From Pseudomonadota bacterium (GTDB lineage Bacteria; Pseudomonadota; Gammaproteobacteria; Pseudomonadales; Pseudomonadaceae): a DNA stretch of 5,828 nucleotides. The notes under the pieces were generated by a model that was not told where the DNA came from, did not search any database, and worked only from the letters and a program-made list of their open reading frames with translations. Location: contig JAEWGL010000165.1 of the NCBI GenBank assembly GCA_023388335.1, positions 1 through 5,828 of the forward strand, given 5' to 3'. Numbering within the stretch: the stretch's first letter is position 1; every line of letters starts with the position of its first letter. Shown piece by piece: positions 5,375 to 5,828 of this stretch. A program made the translations under genes and the position numbers.

Positions 5375-5828
5375 AGCGCCGGACCGGGCGCTTCTGCAGT
5401 TTACGCTGCAGGGTACGTCGGTGCATGCCCAGGGCTCGGGCGGTGGCGGAGATGTTGCCTTCGTGTTCGGACAGCACGCGCTGGATGTGCTCCCACTGCA
5501 GGCGGTCCACCGACATCGGGTTCTCCGGCACCAGCGTGTCGAGGTCGGCGTGTTCGGAGAACAGCGCAGCCAGCACATCATCGGCGTCAGCGGGCTTGCA
5601 CAGGTAATTGCAGGCGCCGCGCTTGATCGCCTCGACCGCGGTGGCAATGCTCGAGTAGCCAGTGAGGATCACCACGCGCATCTCGGGGTCCAACTCCAGC
5701 AACTTGGGCAGCAGCACCAGGCCCGAATCGCCCTCCATCTTGAGGTCCAGGGTGGCGTAGTCAGGCACATCCTTCTGCGCCAGCTCCAGCCCCTCTTCGG
5801 CGGAGGCGGCAGTGCTCACGCGAAAGCC
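5373..5828 (-). CDS. roxR: Redox response regulator RoxR (RegA/PrrA/ActR class), N-terminus cut off by the window
   Basis: RoxR is the DNA-binding partner of the membrane kinase RoxS and adjusts terminal oxidases and redox-linked genes in Pseudomonas. The frame is open to the window edge: 151 C-terminal residues are visible of roughly 185, so the missing 30-35 include the N-terminal acidic pair of the receiver. The receiver part shows the phospho-acceptor Asp in LDLKM (codon 5745-5747, visible residue 28), GDSGLVLLPKLLELDPEMRV, the switch Thr in VVILTGYSS (visible 56) and the conserved Lys in YLCKPAD (visible 78). The C-terminal 42 residues are a Fis-type helix-turn-helix, HIQRVLSEHEGNISATARAL then GMHRRTLQRKLQKRPVRR, typical of the RegA class. 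An internal GTG at 5819 is not the start, because homology continues upstream through GFRV. roxS would normally lie on the far side of roxR, outside the window. Confidence 0.95.
   Translation of the reverse strand, partial: GFRVSTAASAEEGLELAQKDVPDYATLDLKMEGDSGLVLLPKLLELDPEMRVVILTGYSSIATAVEAIKRGACNYLCKPADADDVLAALFSEHADLDTLVPENPMSVDRLQWEHIQRVLSEHEGNISATARALGMHRRTLQRKLQKRPVRR

Noticed and set aside
1..5828. Searched by eye for tRNA/rRNA genes, CRISPR arrays, insertion sequences, phage, toxin-antitoxin or defence genes
   Set aside because: Nothing was found; nearly all sequence is accounted for by six conserved core-type genes with short gaps, so no new biological system is claimed.

Overview
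The window is about 5.8 kb of high-GC chromosome from a gammaproteobacterium, almost certainly Pseudomonas (putida/fluorescens-like). The evidence is the very Pseudomonas-like RoxR and GatB sequences, the short REP-like palindrome with a GCGGGC core, the codon use, and gene content that fits the gatB-to-roxR neighbourhood of the genus. No database search was possible, so all family names come from reading the proteins.

Layout, left to right. Positions 1-1239 (+) hold the 3' six-sevenths of gatB, the amidotransferase subunit B that makes Asn-tRNA/Gln-tRNA by transamidation. A perfect 36-nt palindrome (1263-1298) follows. Next are two closely packed plus-strand genes: a 123-aa RlpA-type (double-psi beta-barrel) lipoprotein (1329-1700) and, 20 nt later, a Na+/Ca2+-exchanger-family membrane protein (1721-2806). 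The second appears to use a rare ATT start codon and has Gln in place of the signature Glu of its first alpha repeat.

The minus-strand genes read towards these and end only 8 nt away. They are an AroP-type aromatic amino acid permease (4188-2815), preceded by an AEC-family transporter (5181-4240), with 51 nt between the two. A 190-bp intergenic region holds a plausible promoter and operator for the AEC gene. At the right edge is the C-terminal four-fifths of roxR (5828-5373), a RegA/PrrA/ActR-class response regulator that governs respiration and redox balance in Pseudomonas; its partner kinase gene roxS would be expected beyond the right edge.

The genes are housekeeping and transport functions rather than one pathway. 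The plus-strand pair is probably one transcription unit (cell envelope plus ion exchange), and the AEC-AroP pair may be another (solute uptake). I see no mobile element, phage gene, CRISPR array, RNA gene or defence/biosynthetic system. The points most worth checking are the ATT start, the Glu-to-Gln change in the exchanger, the palindrome between gatB and the lipoprotein gene, and the promoter/operator arrangement in front of the AEC gene.
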